Below are positions 54,531 to 64,000 of a stretch of 64,000 bases of DNA, piece after piece. The stretch spans positions 1,812,041-1,876,040 of the forward strand of contig NC_019877.2 in the NCBI RefSeq assembly GCF_002234675.1, given 5' to 3'. The stretch is from Oryzias latipes. Lineage: Eukaryota; Chordata; Actinopteri; Beloniformes; Adrianichthyidae. The translations under genes and the position numbers were made by a program. Within the stretch, counting starts at the first letter, position 1; each line of letters opens with the position of its first letter. The notes below the pieces were generated by a model. The model did no database searches. It saw only the letters and a list, made by a program, of their open reading frames with translations, and had not been told where the DNA came from.

Positions 54531-54943
54531 GGTCTCTGGTCTCCCATAACTAACTCCATGATTTAGAGGGTGGAGGGCCTTTCTGCCCTGGGCCGGGGTG
54601 GGGGTCGGGGCCTCCGGTGCCCGGTGGGGGGCGGTGGGGACTCCGTTAGTCGGGGGGTTGAGTCCAGTGCTTGGGTGGGGCGGGCTGGGGCGCTGCGCGG
54701 TCTTCCGGGCACAGGTGTGTGGGGGGGTGGGGGGTGGAGGGGGAGGTTGAGTGGTGGTCTGGGTTGGCTGGGGGGAGTTGGCAGGGGGCCCTCCTAGCAC
54801 TGGATGGGCTGCCCATCTACACCTGTGGTTTGTCAGAAGATTCATGACCCCTGTTGTTAAAGTAAAATCTGTCCAACACAAGAGGCCTTCAGCTCTCATC
54901 TGTCTGCCCAGCTGTTGGACAGGACAAGTAAAAAAAATAAAAA
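54531..54943 (+). mobile_element. Retroposed element with 13-bp target duplication and G-rich body
   Basis: AATTGCAGTTTGT occurs at 54518-54530 and again at 54944-54956. Between them lie 413 bp ending in an A-rich tail (GTAAAAAAAATAAAA), the signature of target-primed LINE machinery. The first half is extremely G-rich (GGGG runs from 54595 to 54790). A G-rich 3' UTR is known from L1-type LINEs, so a 5'-truncated L1-like copy is the leading reading; no RT frame is present. Confidence 0.75.
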
Positions 54944-55802
54944 AATTGCAGTTTGTCTCCGGATAAAATTCTACGACCGTTCATGAAAAAGCCTGATTGC
55001 GCAGATTTACACCGCTTTGACATTCCACGCCAAGACTCCAGTGGCGGTTTTTCCCATGGGCAAAGTGGGGCGGTCGCCAACCTTGTGGGGGGCGCCCAAA
55101 ACAAAAAAAAAAACAAATCTTTGCCAGTTGTTTTTATCCTCCGCAGTTTTCATAGACTAGATCCGCCCACTTCCCCGTAAAGTGAATGAAATTTGTGTTA
55201 GAGTGCCCCACAATGGTGTCGACCTGCTGCTGTCATGACAGCATTTTGCGCTGTGTGCGTAGAACACGCTGAAGAGGATGTGAACAGGTGGAGGACAAGC
55301 AGGTAGAGAGGCAGAGTGGAGGAGGGGCTTAGACAGACGGACAAGTCTAGTCAAGGTTTCTCCTTCCATTGTGATTCTGCTTCAATGAAAGTGAGGTCCA
55401 GACAGACTCGGTTCTGTGAGTTTGGTCCACAGATGTCCAGAGAAAAACTGAAGGATTATGTGGTAAAAAAAAAAGTAGAAGCTTTGGAGAGCAGGTTTCT
55501 CTGGTTGTCTCGAGCTTTACCTGGTTACACATAAATCCTCTCCAGTTGTTGCTCCTGGTGCTCAAAGGTTGATGTTTGTTGACAGGAAGGTGGAGTTTCT
55601 CTGAGCATTTTGACATCTTGTTGGGTCTGCTGCCCCCTAGCGTCCAAGAACTGTCAGTAAATCCTGAAATTGAAAGTATCTTCTGTTAAATAATTGACTT
55701 AAATCGACATAATCTGGTTTTAGATTAGTTTCAAGACCTTTACTTTTCTGCATCTTGACTTGAACCATTCAGATATATTTTCCCCCATTCAGGCTGTATC
55801 TT

Positions 55803-55808
55803 TTTATT
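55803..55808 (-). terminator. lrrc18: lrrc18 poly(A) signal
   Basis: AATAAA on the minus strand (CAATAAAAAGATAC), about 50 nt behind the stop codon. Confidence 0.65.
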
Positions 55809-55856
55809 GTATTATTGAGTGTGGAGCAGCAGGGGGCGCTGCAGTGTCATCTAAAC

Positions 55857-56285
55857 CTATGGGAAACAGGACTCCACTTCCTCTGCTTCCTCCTTTTCCA
55901 TTTTCCTTCTAAAAGACTGGCATCTTTCCAGACAGTTCTCACACAGGAGGCTCTTCTGGACCAGGAGGAAGCTCCCTGACGCCACCTCCGGGTTCTGGTG
56001 GGTCAGGATGGGGTTCCCGGCCATGTTGACCTTCTCCAGCTTCTTCAGCCTGCGGAGGCAGCCGGGGAAGTGAGTGAATCTGTTGTCAGAGAGGCCGACG
56101 TACCGGAGCTCCTTCAGCCCAACGATGGAGGCCGGGAGAGCGTCCAGCCGGTTCAGAGCCAGGTTCAGAGTCTGGAGGTTCCTCAGCTGGCCCAGCTCAC
56201 CGGGGAGACTCCTGAGGCGGTTGTTGCACACATTCAGAACCAGCAGGTTCTGAAGGCAGCCGAGACTGGCGGGAAGCTCCTCCAA
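55857..56285 (-). CDS. lrrc18: lrrc18 exon 2
   Basis: LEELPASLGCLQNLLVLNVC to EEVESCFP and TAG. Acceptor GTACGTCATCAG is pyrimidine-poor, but the join SNQ-LEELP restores a perfect LRR. Confidence 0.9.
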   Translation of the reverse strand: MEELPASLGCLQNLLVLNVCNNRLRSLPGELGQLRNLQTLNLALNRLDALPASIVGLKELRYVGLSDNRFTHFPGCLRRLKKLEKVNMAGNPILTHQNPEVASGSFLLVQKSLLCENCLERCQSFRRKMEKEEAEEVESCFP

Positions 56286-57759
56286 CTGATGACGTACAGA
56301 CGGACAGGCAAAGTAATCAGTAATGGTCCCGGAAATAGATGAGCCATTAATCAATATTCACCAATAATCAATAATTTACCAAACTTAAATACGAATAAAG
56401 CCGGCCTTCAGGCGCTGCCCGCCCTCGCACCCCCCTATTGCCCCTTGTTCACCTGCCCCCGCTCTCTGCCCTCCTACTTTCTGCCTCTGCCATCATGGTC
56501 AGAGCTGCATGTGAAAACTTCATGCTGATGGTTTTATCTCCATAGCAACCATTTTATCTCTAGGTCGCCCGGCGGTGACGAACACGTCTGAGTACATTTT
56601 AGAAGAATCGGAAAAAGTATATTTTTGGATTTCCTCGGCTACGGAGGTTTTTTGCTAACCACGCCCACATTCCCAAAATGTTCGTATCATGTTGTTTCAT
56701 TTAGATTTCACGTAAATATTTTTCACAAAAAAAAAATGTGCGAGCAACAGGGGAACGCCACTTTCGCCTCGCCAACGCCATTCAAAGTCTACGACTTCTA
56801 ATTCCAGCTTTTGTTTCCAAGTAGCCTCCCAATGACGCTCGAGGAGTTAGTGTAAATTTCTGGAAAGGGATTTTAAATTTTTTTTAATTCAAGATGGTGG
56901 CTTCTTCCCGAGGTCAAAGGTCAATGTAACTCTGGTTGACGTCATCCATTTCACACAGTTAAAATATAATTAATAGGAGCGTTTTGCGACTATTATTCAT
57001 GAATCCGCTGTGTTCTGAAGATAAAAACGTTGATGGTTTGTTGAAAAAATAATTGGTTTTGGCAAAAACTGTTCTGACACATTGCATTGTGGTCTGTAAC
57101 GGATCTAGTGAGCATCGATGCACACTGGTTTTTCGCAGACACTTTCCAGGGTGCTGGATTTTGTATTTGTAGATTCAAACAGCAGTAGAAAAATGGTAAA
57201 CGTGCTATAGAGTGAGTAGTGTAGGAATTCAGACATAACCTTAACCTTTTGGCTTGTGTGCATGCAGTTTATGAAAATGTGATGACATTTTTTAATTATT
57301 TAGTTACTTCACCTGATTAACAGGTCAGTTTAACCTGTTATGGATCATAAACAGACATATATTTTTAGGAGGGATGTTTTAATCTCATAAAAAATCCAAA
57401 ATAAAATTATCGATTTTTATCAAAAAATGTAAAAATAATCTTAATTCAAGAAAAGTTCTGAGTTTTCTGTGAATTCTTTAGGAGCTGGAAAAACAGACCT
57501 GGTTGCTGTGCAGATCCAGGACCGTGATGCTAAAGAAGATAGCAGTAAACGTGGGAATCTCTCTGATCCGGTTCCGGCTCAGGTCCAGTTCCTGAAAGCT
57601 GCTCAGCTCCTCGATGCACTTTGGCACGGAGTCAAAGTCCTTGCAGCTCAGGTTCAGACGCTGCGTCTTGAGAGGCGTCAGCTGGAAGCAGCTCAACGCC
57701 ATTTTCAGGCTGAACTTCTTGCTTTTCCCAGACTTTGGGGTCCTCTTTCCAGTTGCCAT
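55857..57759 (-). CDS. lrrc18: lrrc18, leucine-rich repeat protein
   Basis: Two exons (57759-57499, 56285-55857) join at phase 0 to 229 residues (human 261). A basic N-terminus MATGKRTPKSGKSKKFSLKM precedes about seven LRRs, e.g. LDLSRNRIREIP, LDLHSNQLEELP, LNVCNNRLRSLP, LNLALNRLDALP and VGLSDNRFTHFP. A conserved end LLCENCLERCQ matches LRRC18 CLRKCQ. LRRC18 is a testis-enriched cytoplasmic protein in mammals; its biochemical role is not settled. In mammals it sits inside a WDFY4 intron; here it stands alone between arhgap22 and vstm4. The start is the second Met of the open frame, matching human MAKGK. Confidence 0.9.
56515..56950 (-). repeat. Dispersed repeat family E, copy 3
   Basis: GGTTTTATCTCCATAGCAAC and GCTAACCACGCCCACATTCC are the reverse complement of the right part of 40862-41470. 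Confidence 0.6.
56990..57195 (-). repeat. Dispersed repeat family C, copy 3
   Basis: GTGAGCATCGATGCACACTG and CATGAATCCGCTGTGTTCTG are reverse complements of the 22070 copy core and end. Confidence 0.6.
57499..57759 (-). CDS. lrrc18: lrrc18 exon 1
   Basis: 87 codons to LDLHSNQ, donor CCAG/GTCTGT. An upstream in-frame Met (57774) exists, but MATGKRT is the family start. Confidence 0.88.
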
Positions 57760-57769
57760 GTTGCTCCAG

Positions 57770-60740
57770 AACACCGGTGGATTCTGGAGTTCTGGGCTCA
57801 GACTGTTCCCGCCTGAATGACGGAATCTGTCTCTTTAAATCCCGGTTTTCAATCAGCAAGAAAAAGATCAAAACTAAAGATGGGACAGGAACTGAAAGAT
57901 TCGAGAGACTGGACTCAGCCAGGCATTTGTTTTCATGTGTTTCCATGGCAACCCCTGTTTGCCACTAGCAGCCAGGGGCCTGAGCGGGAACCTCTGTCTG
58001 TTTGTCTAAATTTAGAAACCACTTTAAACATATCAGTCATCCTGGATGTTATATTGTCTTCATTTGTGGTCGTAAAATGAATCAATGACTTTTAGTATCA
58101 GTTGGACGTACTAACTCCACATTTCTGCTTTTTTTCCGTAGGTTTAATGTGTTTAAGTTCTTCCAGAGGTGATCAGTGAAACTTTTACTTGTAGTTTTCT
58201 GTCACGTGTAAAGTAAAAGTCTGCAGATTTATAGAGAAAAGCTTGCAAAGGTTATAAAAGGAGCTCTAGAAGTGTAAAGGAAATATCTATTTTAATAGCT
58301 CATTGCTGCTGACTGAACATTTTCTTTATCTACTTTAAGAATCTAGGATTTTGTTGCCCTTTGTGTATTTTTATAATTGTTTTTTTTACTAGATTTTAAT
58401 AAACAAAAAGTCAAAATCTATACCTAACCCATAAGAACCCATAGGTGACATCACGGAAAGACATCAGAGAAGTCATCTGTGGTACATCCCATTTAACTTC
58501 ATTTTAAGGACAAATGGCTTCCTATGTGTTAAGATGACTTGTCCAAATTCCCTCACTTCCCTCTGGTTTGTGCAGGCGGTTCGCCATTTTTCCGGGGGTG
58601 TCCAAAATGTACCAGGAATAGTCTCGTGTGCATCGATGTTCGCTAAATTGTCAAATATAGACCATAATGCATCGTGTTTGAATGATGTGTCATTTGAAAA
58701 ACTATATTTGAATTCATTTCTATCAACAATCCAAGTTTTCTCGTCAAAACTTTCTTTAGTGTGCCAAAAGTAATTTATTATTATATACATGGATGTTGTT
58801 GAGTTTGAAAGGCTTAAGAAAAGCAGAGTACGGACCCTTTAAACGAAAGAAACATGAGACACATCTGTGAGGGATTACTGCACCATCTCACCTTCCAGGT
58901 GCGGAAATGCTGACCATCAGGTGAATTCTGGCCTGAAAGTGACACATTTTCTATAAAAATCCAATTAGATTCCTTTTCATGAGAAATGAGGCTCAAACTC
59001 ATGATGTTGCTTAGCTTCATAACCTGCAGGTAAAGCAGGTGATCCCTCTCCTTTTTGTCTTTGTTTGCAGAAACAGCCGCTCCTTCAGGGAGACTTTCTG
59101 CTCTTGAATAAAGTCTGTTTGTGTTCCCTTCAGTCCAAACCAACCACGAGTGGAGCCGCTCTGGAGCTAAACTAAGTGACAGTTATGGTGCGACGTGTTT
59201 AGGAAAGCCGGCACCGGCGGGGCCGAGGCGCTTATTTAAGATTCAGATGGACGTGGTTTCCCTTCCCTCTGAACCGTCTGTGCCTCATAGGGTAAATGTT
59301 TGTCTGCATTTAGCTGAGGGAATTCAAACCCGGGGTTCACGGTGTTTGGATGCGGCCAAACCGAGCCATAACAGCAGATGGATGTGTTTCCTGACTCCAG
59401 TTCACACAGATGCTATGAATGTTCAAGAACCAGACTTACAACAGGACCATTTATTTACATCTATTCCCTTAAGGAAAAGATTGTATTAAATCTGAGGCAA
59501 AGTTTTAAAGTTCCAACAGTGTTAACGTAGATTTAGAATGTTACTTTCTGTCCTACTGAGGCTTTAGTCTAATATTATTTATTATCTGCTTCCCTTTCAA
59601 CGTTTCAGAAAATTGTCTTTTTTTTTTTTACCCTAAAAGCAGCAATACTTCTATTTATTTCTACCCAAAATGATGCAGAAGCTCAATGCAGTTTTGGGAG
59701 CTCAGCAGGGCTCTGTGTTGGGACCTTTCCATTGAGCAGCATCACCATGGAAACGGCTGTGCTTGCCTCGTCTTGAGCAGGAAACTGCCCGAGACCAGGA
59801 GAGGCGGTGAGTCGCTGCAAAGACATGGGGACACTGTGACACGTTTCTGCGTGCCCGTCCCAAGTCTGGGTCAGAAAGGGCTTCTCTGGTAAAACTAGAA
59901 ATGAATCACATGGCTGAATTGTGGAATGTGTTACTATGGCAACCCCTGAAAGGAAAAGTCTTCTGAGAGAAATTAGCCTGCGTCTCAGCTTTGACCTGCT
60001 GGCGATGGTGAGCGGATAGTGACAACGGAGATGAGGGAAATCTGGGTGGCGGCCTTCTGCGACGGGGTCGATCCTAGAAACGACCCCGGTTTGGCGGATT
60101 CTACAGTGGAGACGTGTGATTTCATTTTAATCCATAATCCTAATCTGCTACTCAGGATTATCTCGTTGGATTCGTGGTCACACTTTCCTTTGGTCCATCC
60201 CCCTGCCAATAAAAGCCCCGCCCCAAATCTAAATGCCAATAGAAACAAAGATAATTTGACGACGAAATTACAAACAAAAACAAGTTTATATCGGACATCA
60301 CAAAATATTCAGACCGGCCACTTGTCCAGGTTGTGCCCCCCCCCACCCCCCCCCACCCCCCACCCCCGCCCTTGAATCACAGTATCTGGTATAGGCTTCA
60401 CCAATCATGTTACCCTAGAAGAGATAAAACGGGTACAAAAAATGAATGAAGGCTAAGAATAGGGTTAAAGCTTGTTTTTCAAATGACGACAGTGAATCAG
60501 ACTGTAAACATGTTTCTACTAAAAAGAAAGAGCCAACGACATTGGAGTGAATGGGGGCTGACCTGCACCGGTCACTTTTCAAACCTGATTCAATTCACAA
60601 AATCGGTTTAAAAAAAACAAAAAGCTGGACGCTCACTTTTTTGTGTCACTTTAAAAAAAACATGAATATTTACAGAAGACACACTTTTCTGTTAAAAAGT
60701 TGATGCCAAAGGCAGTTCTGGAGCAAAACACCAACCAAAC
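57770..60740. other. Intergenic region between lrrc18 and vstm4
   Basis: No gene seen. Contains family C copy 4 (58560-58780) and a C-rich run at 60336-60368. Open frames here have no domain or splice support. Confidence 0.55.
58560..58780 (+). repeat. Dispersed repeat family C, copy 4
   Basis: GTGTGCATCGATGTTCGCTA, then TAGACCATAATGCATCG. Confidence 0.55.
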
Positions 60741-61849
60741 TCCACTTTATTGACACATTTTCTAAAAATACATACATGCAGGTCATGAACGTGAGCAGAA
60801 AGGCTGGAATGGAGGTCAATTCAAGCATCTGGAGAACATTCACACATGCTTGCAGTTAGGTAGGACTCTCAAACTGGCCTGTTTAAAACCTCACATTTCA
60901 CAGTCTGAACGCGTTTTGAGACCCTTCCGCCCACATGCACGAGGTCACATCCTTTCACACAGGACTCGTAGAGCAAAGAGAAGAGTAAAAATGTGGAAAT
61001 CTGACGTAGTGAGGGCTCATAGAGGGAAATGCCAGCACACGTGTTGACAATAGTTCCTTGTTTCCAGCATTTGGGATTTAGCAGCTGCCCCATTTTTCAC
61101 AGAAACTCATCGCTGCAACCTTTGAAAACAACAGTCCACATCAGATAGTGGGTGGATCGGGTTTCAGGCTCACTCAGAAAAAAAGCTCTAGTGTTCTCCC
61201 CCGTGCCTGAGTCCAGTGGAAAAAACAACCCAAAGAGCTTTCAGGCTCATGGAAAGTCGGGGCAGCAGAAGTCCTGATGTGTGATTATGGGGCAGTAGAG
61301 CTGCAGGTCCACAGAAACATCCCAGATCAAGAGAAACCAAACAGGACGTTCTGCTGCTCTTTGATCCGCTCCACGGGACGCTGCGTTGGAGTTTACGTAA
61401 ATGCTGCTAATGGGCTGTAAAGCTGAAGCTGGCGACGGATGAAAAGACTGGCGGACGTGATTGTGGGGGTGTTTCAGTACCGACTGTCATTAAGAAGCTG
61501 CAGGGAAACGCAAAGAAACACCAAAGACAGATAAGGGGAGCAGAGAGACTGAAAAAAAAACTGTTTTAATGAAAAATGCTGCTGCTTTTTTCCTCTCCGA
61601 GAACGTTTATTTAAAAAAAGTTAAACGGTCGGGCAACACGAACACACACAATTATGAATTTTAACCAATCTGCACCAACAGCTGTAAACTTGGGTTCATG
61701 TTACCTTTCTGTTACCAAAAGTAAAACAAACTTTGAAGTATAAAATGTTCCTCAGAAAACATCGAGAGGCTTGTTTCAGATTAAAGCAATTGCCCTTTAA
61801 CTTCCACGCTACAAAGTGGAGCTTTACGCCAGATTGTAACGTATGTACA

Positions 61850-62420
61850 GCTTGGCTTTTCACTGCTTTACTTTTGGAGTTCCTGGTTGTCTTCTTCTTC
61901 CTTCGCCTGTGACCCCCGGTGGGGTCAAGAGCTCTCCAGGCAGACCGGTCTTGGGCGAGTTCTTCCAGGCGTCCCCATGTTTGCCCCTTACCCTTGACCT
62001 CTGCTTCCAGCTCTCTGCGCCACATGTTCCTAGGTCTTCCCCTTCTTCTTTTTCCTTGGTTGATACCATGTCCGCGCCTGCCTTGTAGTGCTGGATGCTG
62101 CTTTTCTTAGGGTGTGGCCAATCCATCGTCATCGTCTTTTGGAGACATCTTCTTCAAGTGGTTGCTGCTCCATCCTCTCCCATAACTCTTGGTTGCTGTT
62201 GATGTTGGGTCAGCGCACCTTCAGGATTCTTCTGAGACAGGTGTTGAAGAAGGCCTGGAGTTTCTTCATCAGCTTAGCGGTAGTCCTCCCTGTCTCAGTA
62301 GTGCTTGTAGAGCACCATGGTGTTAAACATCCAAATCTCAGATCTGCTGCTCCTCATATGTTCTTCAGCTGATGGAATGCAGCTCTTGCCTTACCGATCC
62401 GCGTTTTGTGTTCACTGTTC
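61850..62420 (-). mobile_element. Decayed 3' end of a non-LTR retrotransposon (reverse-transcriptase C-terminus)
   Basis: Minus strand, in pieces of different frame: LQAFFNTCLRRILKV, then RRWRWIGHTLRKAASSTTRQ, then GRPRNMWRRELEAEVKGKGQ and TWGRLEELAQDRSAWRAL. This order (CLRRIL, WRWIGHTLR, RGRPR-TWRRELE, TW..LE.LAQDR..WR.L) is the C-terminal signature of LINE polymerases. Frameshifts and stops make it dead. It lies behind the vstm4 poly(A) signal. Confidence 0.8.
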
Positions 62421-62538
62421 ACTGTTGAAACCTGCTGATCGGGTCAGAAATTGAATTTTAAGCTGAATTTTCTTTCTAGTTGTTCACCATCATCAAAAAA
62501 ATGCCACAAGAAGATGTTAAAAACACCAAAAACACCAT

Positions 62539-62544
62539 TTTATT
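62539..62544 (-). terminator. vstm4: Putative vstm4 poly(A) signal
   Basis: CAATAAAATGG on the minus strand, about 640 nt behind the stop. Another AATAAA (minus) is at about 60745. Confidence 0.4.
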
Positions 62545-63180
62545 GAAGTGGGTCATTAAAGGTTTTAGTGATTGAGTTTCCATTATATCTAATAAGGCTT
62601 TTGAGAGATTGTCTTCTCTGTTCTCTTCACTCCACAGAATAGTTTTGAGCTATCTTTTTTGGGTTACTTGTGACCAGTGCGATATTAGACATATTGTATA
62701 TTCACAACAATTGAGCCAAATGATGTCAAAACACACAAAGAAAGTATTGGAGTTGCTCTCAAATGTGCTCTGAAGAAGTCAACAGACCCTGGTGGACACC
62801 ACCAACCTGAACTGAAGAAAGTCAGAATGGAAAATGAAGGATTTTGCTCATAAATACCAGAAACTGATACTAAACGCTTCAGTACCAACATCAACATCTT
62901 TATGCCTTAAAAACCACAAATATTTGCATTATTCTGCATCTTTTCACAATAAAAAAGACAAATAACAGTTAATTAAGGCCAACCAGGGCTAAATAAACTT
63001 AAATTGTCACCTCATATGATCTTATATTCAATTATAGGCACAAAAATATGAAAGTTTTTAGGTTTGTTCCTATAAAAAAAAGGGGGAGAAATCCCATATT
63101 TCCCTCTTTAGTCACCTGGAGACAAAGCAGTCCGACGAAGAGCATAAATAAAAAAATCCTTCTTCATTAGTGGTTTGGTC
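62545..63180 (-). other. vstm4: vstm4 3' UTR (extent inferred)
   Basis: Non-coding A/T-rich sequence between stop and poly(A) signal; no other feature recognised. Confidence 0.45.
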
Positions 63181-63306
63181 TCATAGTTTCTGCTCTTTGA
63201 AGAGAATCTGAGCGTAGACGGTGCCGCTGCAGGACGTCTTCATGTCAGGAGGAGGTCTAATCAGCTCCAGCTCTGCGTACGTCAGGTTCTCCTCCACGAT
63301 CCTCGG
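63181..63306 (-). CDS. vstm4: vstm4 terminal exon
   Basis: 41 codons and TGA after acceptor CTTCCTTCATTCAG. Carries both tyrosine motifs. Confidence 0.92.
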   Translation of the reverse strand, partial: PRIVEENLTYAELELIRPPPDMKTSCSGTVYAQILFKEQKL

Positions 63307-63493
63307 CTGAATGAAGGAAGCCAGAAAACAGGAAACAATAGTTAGAAGGAGACAGCAGACTGCAGAAGACACTGAGCTGAAATGCACAGAAACGTCCTCT
63401 TTTGCCAAAATGTCAGAGAAATACTCACCAACAAAACTTTTCTTGGTTGAGGTTTTAAAAGTTTGGGTTTACATGTTTTGTCTCTGATGGGAG
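63181..63493 (-). CDS. vstm4: vstm4, last two coding exons (cytoplasmic tail)
   Basis: Exons 63493-63429 and 63306-63181 join in frame: APIRDKTCKPKLLKPQPRKV LL, then PRIVEENLTYAELELIRPPP and TVYAQILFKEQKL with TGA. This matches the C-terminus of human VSTM4 (KPKLLKPQ, EENLTYAELELI, STVYAQILFEENKL). VSTM4 is a single-pass V-set Ig protein made as a membrane form and a released peptide. LTYAEL fits the ITIM pattern and TVYAQI the ITSM pattern, though signalling through them here is inference. The Ig and transmembrane exons lie beyond the right edge. Confidence 0.9.
63429..63493 (-). CDS. vstm4: vstm4 penultimate exon
   Basis: 65 nt, between TTTCATCTGTGCAG and GTGAGT; basic and Pro-rich (KPKLLKPQ). 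Confidence 0.85.
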
Positions 63494-63718
63494 CTGCACA
63501 GATGAAACGGAGGTGAGAAGGAGATCAAACCCACGACAGATTCAGAAATCAAACGTTTATCAACACCATCGATCCGAAGAGTTAACCTTAAGTGTAATCG
63601 AGTTCAGATCATGTTTGCTGGTTAACCGACAGGAGCCCAGACCCACTTTGTATTTCAAATGATAATTTCTGATTTTTTTTTTGTTACACTGATGTCACCA
63701 TGGGCTCTTATTGGTTAA

Positions 63719-63923
63719 CCCTTGTGCTATCTTAGATGACCTCCCCCTTACATTGACGTGTTCTCCCTACCATGACAAAAGTGGATAAAGGTGGAAAGAT
63801 TTCATGTAATCCATGGACACCAGTGAAGATCACAAATCATTGAAGAAAAAAGGTTCAGAGCACTGTCTAGTGGGTCTAGATGACCCCACTGCCAATGTTA
63901 AAGTGCCTAGGATACCACAAGGG
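63719..63923. mobile_element. piggyBac-like MITE
   Basis: 205 bp with ends CCCTTGTGCTATCTTAG and, on the minus strand, CCCTTGTGGTATCCTAG. A TTAA stands at 63715-63718 and GTAA (one change from TTAA) at 63924-63927. TTAA targets plus CCC-starting inverted ends define piggyBac-type elements. It sits in a vstm4 intron. Confidence 0.8.
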
Positions 63924-64000
63924 GTAAAAGGGATGTTTCTGGCCAAACACATCCTGATCTTTACCTTTTAAATATTTGCGAAACTTGAATAATTCAGATC

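Larger units (their letters stand above)
51031..55785. other. Intergenic region between arhgap22 and lrrc18
   Basis: No gene seen on either strand; in particular no WDFY4-like BEACH, PH or WD40 exon. Contents: (CATT)n, G-runs at 52490 and 52650, degenerate TGGTC repeats, repeat family F, and the G-rich element at 54531. Confidence 0.55.
56286..57498 (-). other. lrrc18: lrrc18 intron
   Basis: Occupied by a reversed family E copy (56515-56950) and a reversed family C copy (56990-57195). No gene. Confidence 0.65.

Noticed and set aside
54513-54899. Proline-rich minus-strand open frame of 128 codons
   Set aside because: It is the complement of the G-rich block of the retroposed element; proline runs follow from CCC content.
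60019-60375. 118-codon frame ending in poly-Pro
   Set aside because: Runs into a C-rich tract; no homology recognised and no splice context.

Overview
This window is nuclear DNA of a ray-finned (teleost, probably percomorph) fish. Intron-split vertebrate genes with GT-AG introns are embedded in AT-rich DNA full of microsatellites, tRNA-derived SINEs, MITEs and fragments of non-LTR retrotransposons. The exact species cannot be read from the sequence. There are no bacterial operons, CRISPR arrays or rRNA genes.

Layout, left to right: (1) 324-5340, minus strand: the 5' end of a KIND-domain gene, best read as frmpd2, with a non-coding first exon at about 5159-5340; the gene continues off the left edge. 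(2) 7000-26080, plus strand: a complete mapk8 (JNK1) gene, probably the teleost mapk8b copy, with a CpG-rich promoter near 7000-7780, eleven constitutive coding blocks counting either alternative exon once, a pair of mutually exclusive exons and a tandem 3' splice site that gives p46 and p54 tails. (3) 27060-50804, minus strand: a complete arhgap22 (PH + RhoGAP + coiled coil), ten coding exons, 742 residues, with two candidate internal first exons. (4) 55857-57759, minus: lrrc18 in two exons, 229 residues. (5) 62520-64000, minus: the last two coding exons of vstm4, with two tyrosine motifs in the cytoplasmic tail.

The block frmpd2-mapk8-arhgap22-lrrc18-vstm4 matches human 10q11, except that I see no trace of WDFY4, the gene that hosts LRRC18 in mammals. 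The same trio also has a recognisable paralogous counterpart in vertebrates (PTPN13-MAPK10-ARHGAP24).

The genes are not an operon. Functionally they cover a scaffold (frmpd2), a stress-activated kinase (mapk8), a Rac GTPase-activating protein (arhgap22), a leucine-rich repeat protein (lrrc18) and a single-pass Ig-type membrane protein (vstm4). The interest lies in conserved splicing architecture (mapk8), possible new promoters in arhgap22, an unexplained terminal-exon-like sequence inside mapk8 intron 1, and at least six dispersed non-autonomous repeat families, several with intact termini and target-site duplications. Exon junctions were checked by reading phase: every join listed for the five genes keeps frame.
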